Below, in pieces: positions 6,372 through 6,806 of a DNA stretch of 6,806 nt. The notes beneath the pieces are model-generated. The model searched no databases. It saw only the letters and a list, made by a program, of their open reading frames with translations, and was not told where the DNA came from. The stretch is from Paracoccaceae bacterium (GTDB lineage Bacteria > Pseudomonadota > Alphaproteobacteria > Rhodobacterales > Rhodobacteraceae), in assembly GCA_009920225.1 (NCBI GenBank), contig RGAJ01000095.1:1-6806 (forward strand), given 5' to 3'. A program made the position numbers and the translations under genes. Each line of letters opens with the position of its first letter. Position 1 is the first letter of the stretch.

Positions 6372-6394
6372 GCAATCAACATGATGTCGCAGGC

Positions 6395-6685
6395 TTAGGC
6401 GTTTGCCGCTTGTGCTTTTGCGATATCTTTTTTGATTTTCAATGCGTTGTCAGACAATTCAATGTCTTTTGCTTTTGCCAGGAACGCATCCAGACCACCA
6501 CGGTGATCAACAGAGCGCAATGCAGCAGCAGAGATACGCAATTTAAAACCACGGCCCAATGTTTCGGACTGTAGTGTAACGTCGTTTAGGTTTGGCAAAA
6601 AACGACGGCGAGTTTTGTTGTTGGCATGGCTGACATTGTTGCCAGTCATTGGGCCTTTACCAGTCAGTTCGCAGCGGCGCGACAT
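6395..6685 (-). CDS. rpmB: 50S ribosomal protein L28 (bL28)
   Basis: This 96-residue basic protein begins [32 protein letters not shown], the unmistakable start of bL28. It continues with the conserved [29 protein letters not shown], a component of the large ribosomal subunit near the E-site region. The length and the Ala/Lys-rich C-terminus are typical of alphaproteobacterial versions. Only one of the cysteines used by zinc-binding forms remains (C5), so it appears to be a zinc-independent form. The ATG at 6685 is used: GAGG (6694-6697, minus) lies 8 nt upstream, whereas the longer reading starts at a TTG and adds six residues outside the family. It stands alone between two minus-strand terminators, so it is probably monocistronic. 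A TATATT box (6730-6735, minus) could be its -10, but no good -35 is visible. Confidence 0.97.
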   Translation of the reverse strand: MSRRCELTGKGPMTGNNVSHANNKTRRRFLPNLNDVTLQSETLGRGFKLRISAAALRSVDHRGGLDAFLAKAKDIELSDNALKIKKDIAKAQAANA

Positions 6686-6734
6686 GTCAGATACCTCGTT
6701 CAAGTGTTACAGCCAGCACATTACTGACCAATAT

Positions 6735-6760
6735 AAAAAGGCGCCGCATTGGGCCGCGCC
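6735..6760 (-). terminator. Intrinsic terminator upstream of rpmB, ending a gene to the right
   Basis: GGCGC (6740-6744) and GCGCC (6756-6760) pair. After a single C-C mismatch the stem continues with two further G-C pairs around an ATTGG loop. On the minus strand it is followed by TTTTTATAT (complement of 6731-6739), a proper T-tract. It lies 19 bp beyond a TAG stop codon in a minus-strand frame at the window edge. It should isolate rpmB from upstream transcription, so the rpmB promoter must lie within or after it. Confidence 0.75.
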
Positions 6761-6779
6761 AAAATTCCGTTTCGTGCTT

Positions 6780-6806
6780 CTAGGGCGAATGTCCAACATC
6801 GTCAAG
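6780..6806 (-). CDS. Possible 3' end of an unidentified minus-strand gene
   Basis: In one minus-strand frame the window edge reads LDDVGHSP and then TAG (6780-6782), followed 19 bp later by the intrinsic terminator at 6735-6760. A stop codon placed just before a terminator is what the end of a gene looks like, but eight codons are too few to recognise a product. The call depends on the terminator rather than on the coding sequence itself. A second minus-strand frame is also open here but runs through the terminator hairpin, so I prefer this one. Confidence 0.35.
   Translation of the reverse strand, partial: LDDVGHSP

Noticed and set aside
6319..6375. Longer N-terminus of the DUF2946-like protein from a TTG at 6375
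   Set aside because: It would be translated through the rpmB terminator hairpin and would put 19 polar residues before an otherwise normal signal peptide.
6686..6703. Six-residue extension of L28 from a TTG at 6703
   Set aside because: bL28 starts at [10 protein letters not shown], and a GAGG ribosome binding site is correctly spaced from the ATG at 6685.
6707..6806. Minus-strand open frame containing MLDIRP near the right edge, faintly like the start of DUF1272 proteins
   Set aside because: The resemblance stops after six residues, the Cys motif of that family is missing, and the frame runs through an intrinsic terminator hairpin.
6778..6806. TTGACG-N17-TAGAAG on the minus strand as a promoter for rpmB
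   Set aside because: It lies upstream of a strong minus-strand terminator and overlaps the likely 3' end of another gene, so it could not easily drive rpmB.

Overview
The window reads as ordinary chromosomal DNA from an alphaproteobacterium, most likely a Rhodobacterales (roseobacter-type) organism. The pointers are a divergent Lrp-type putR beside a bifunctional putA that lacks the N-terminal DNA-binding domain (the arrangement described for Rhodobacter capsulatus), moderate GC content, and an rpmB product and exported proteins of alphaproteobacterial style. The assignment is made by eye, without a database search. Every sizeable open stretch is accounted for. I see no phage, transposon, CRISPR, tRNA or rRNA signal, and no strong candidate for an undescribed system.

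Layout. Positions 19-519 (minus) encode the Lrp/AsnC regulator PutR. An AT-rich 85-bp divergent control region separates it from putA (605-4030, plus), which makes an 1141-residue proline dehydrogenase / glutamate-semialdehyde dehydrogenase converting proline to glutamate. The 80 bp between putA and the convergent suhB-type gene (4111-4896, minus) are packed with hairpins and three 11-bp direct repeats. The best-supported element there is an intrinsic terminator for the minus strand.

From 6318 down to 4998 three minus-strand genes follow closely: a small exported Cys-rich protein resembling DUF2946, a periplasmic PCu(A)C copper chaperone, and a low-molecular-weight protein tyrosine phosphatase. 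The gaps are 36 and 10 bp. The phosphatase ribosome binding site overlaps the chaperone stop codon, so these two are probably translationally coupled. suhB lies 101 bp further on and may have its own promoter. Upstream of this cluster is rpmB (6395-6685, minus; ribosomal protein L28), followed by a clear intrinsic terminator. A second minus-strand terminator at 6735-6760 probably ends a gene whose last few codons sit at the right edge.

How the parts fit: the left half is a self-contained proline utilisation module (regulator plus enzyme). The middle-right cluster suggests copper delivery to periplasmic or membrane cuproenzymes such as cytochrome oxidase, with a cytoplasmic phosphatase attached for unclear reasons. 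The most useful items for follow-up are the structured putA/suhB intergenic region, the DUF2946-like/PCu(A)C pair, the phosphatase coupling, and the apparent lack of promoter space downstream of the rpmB terminator.
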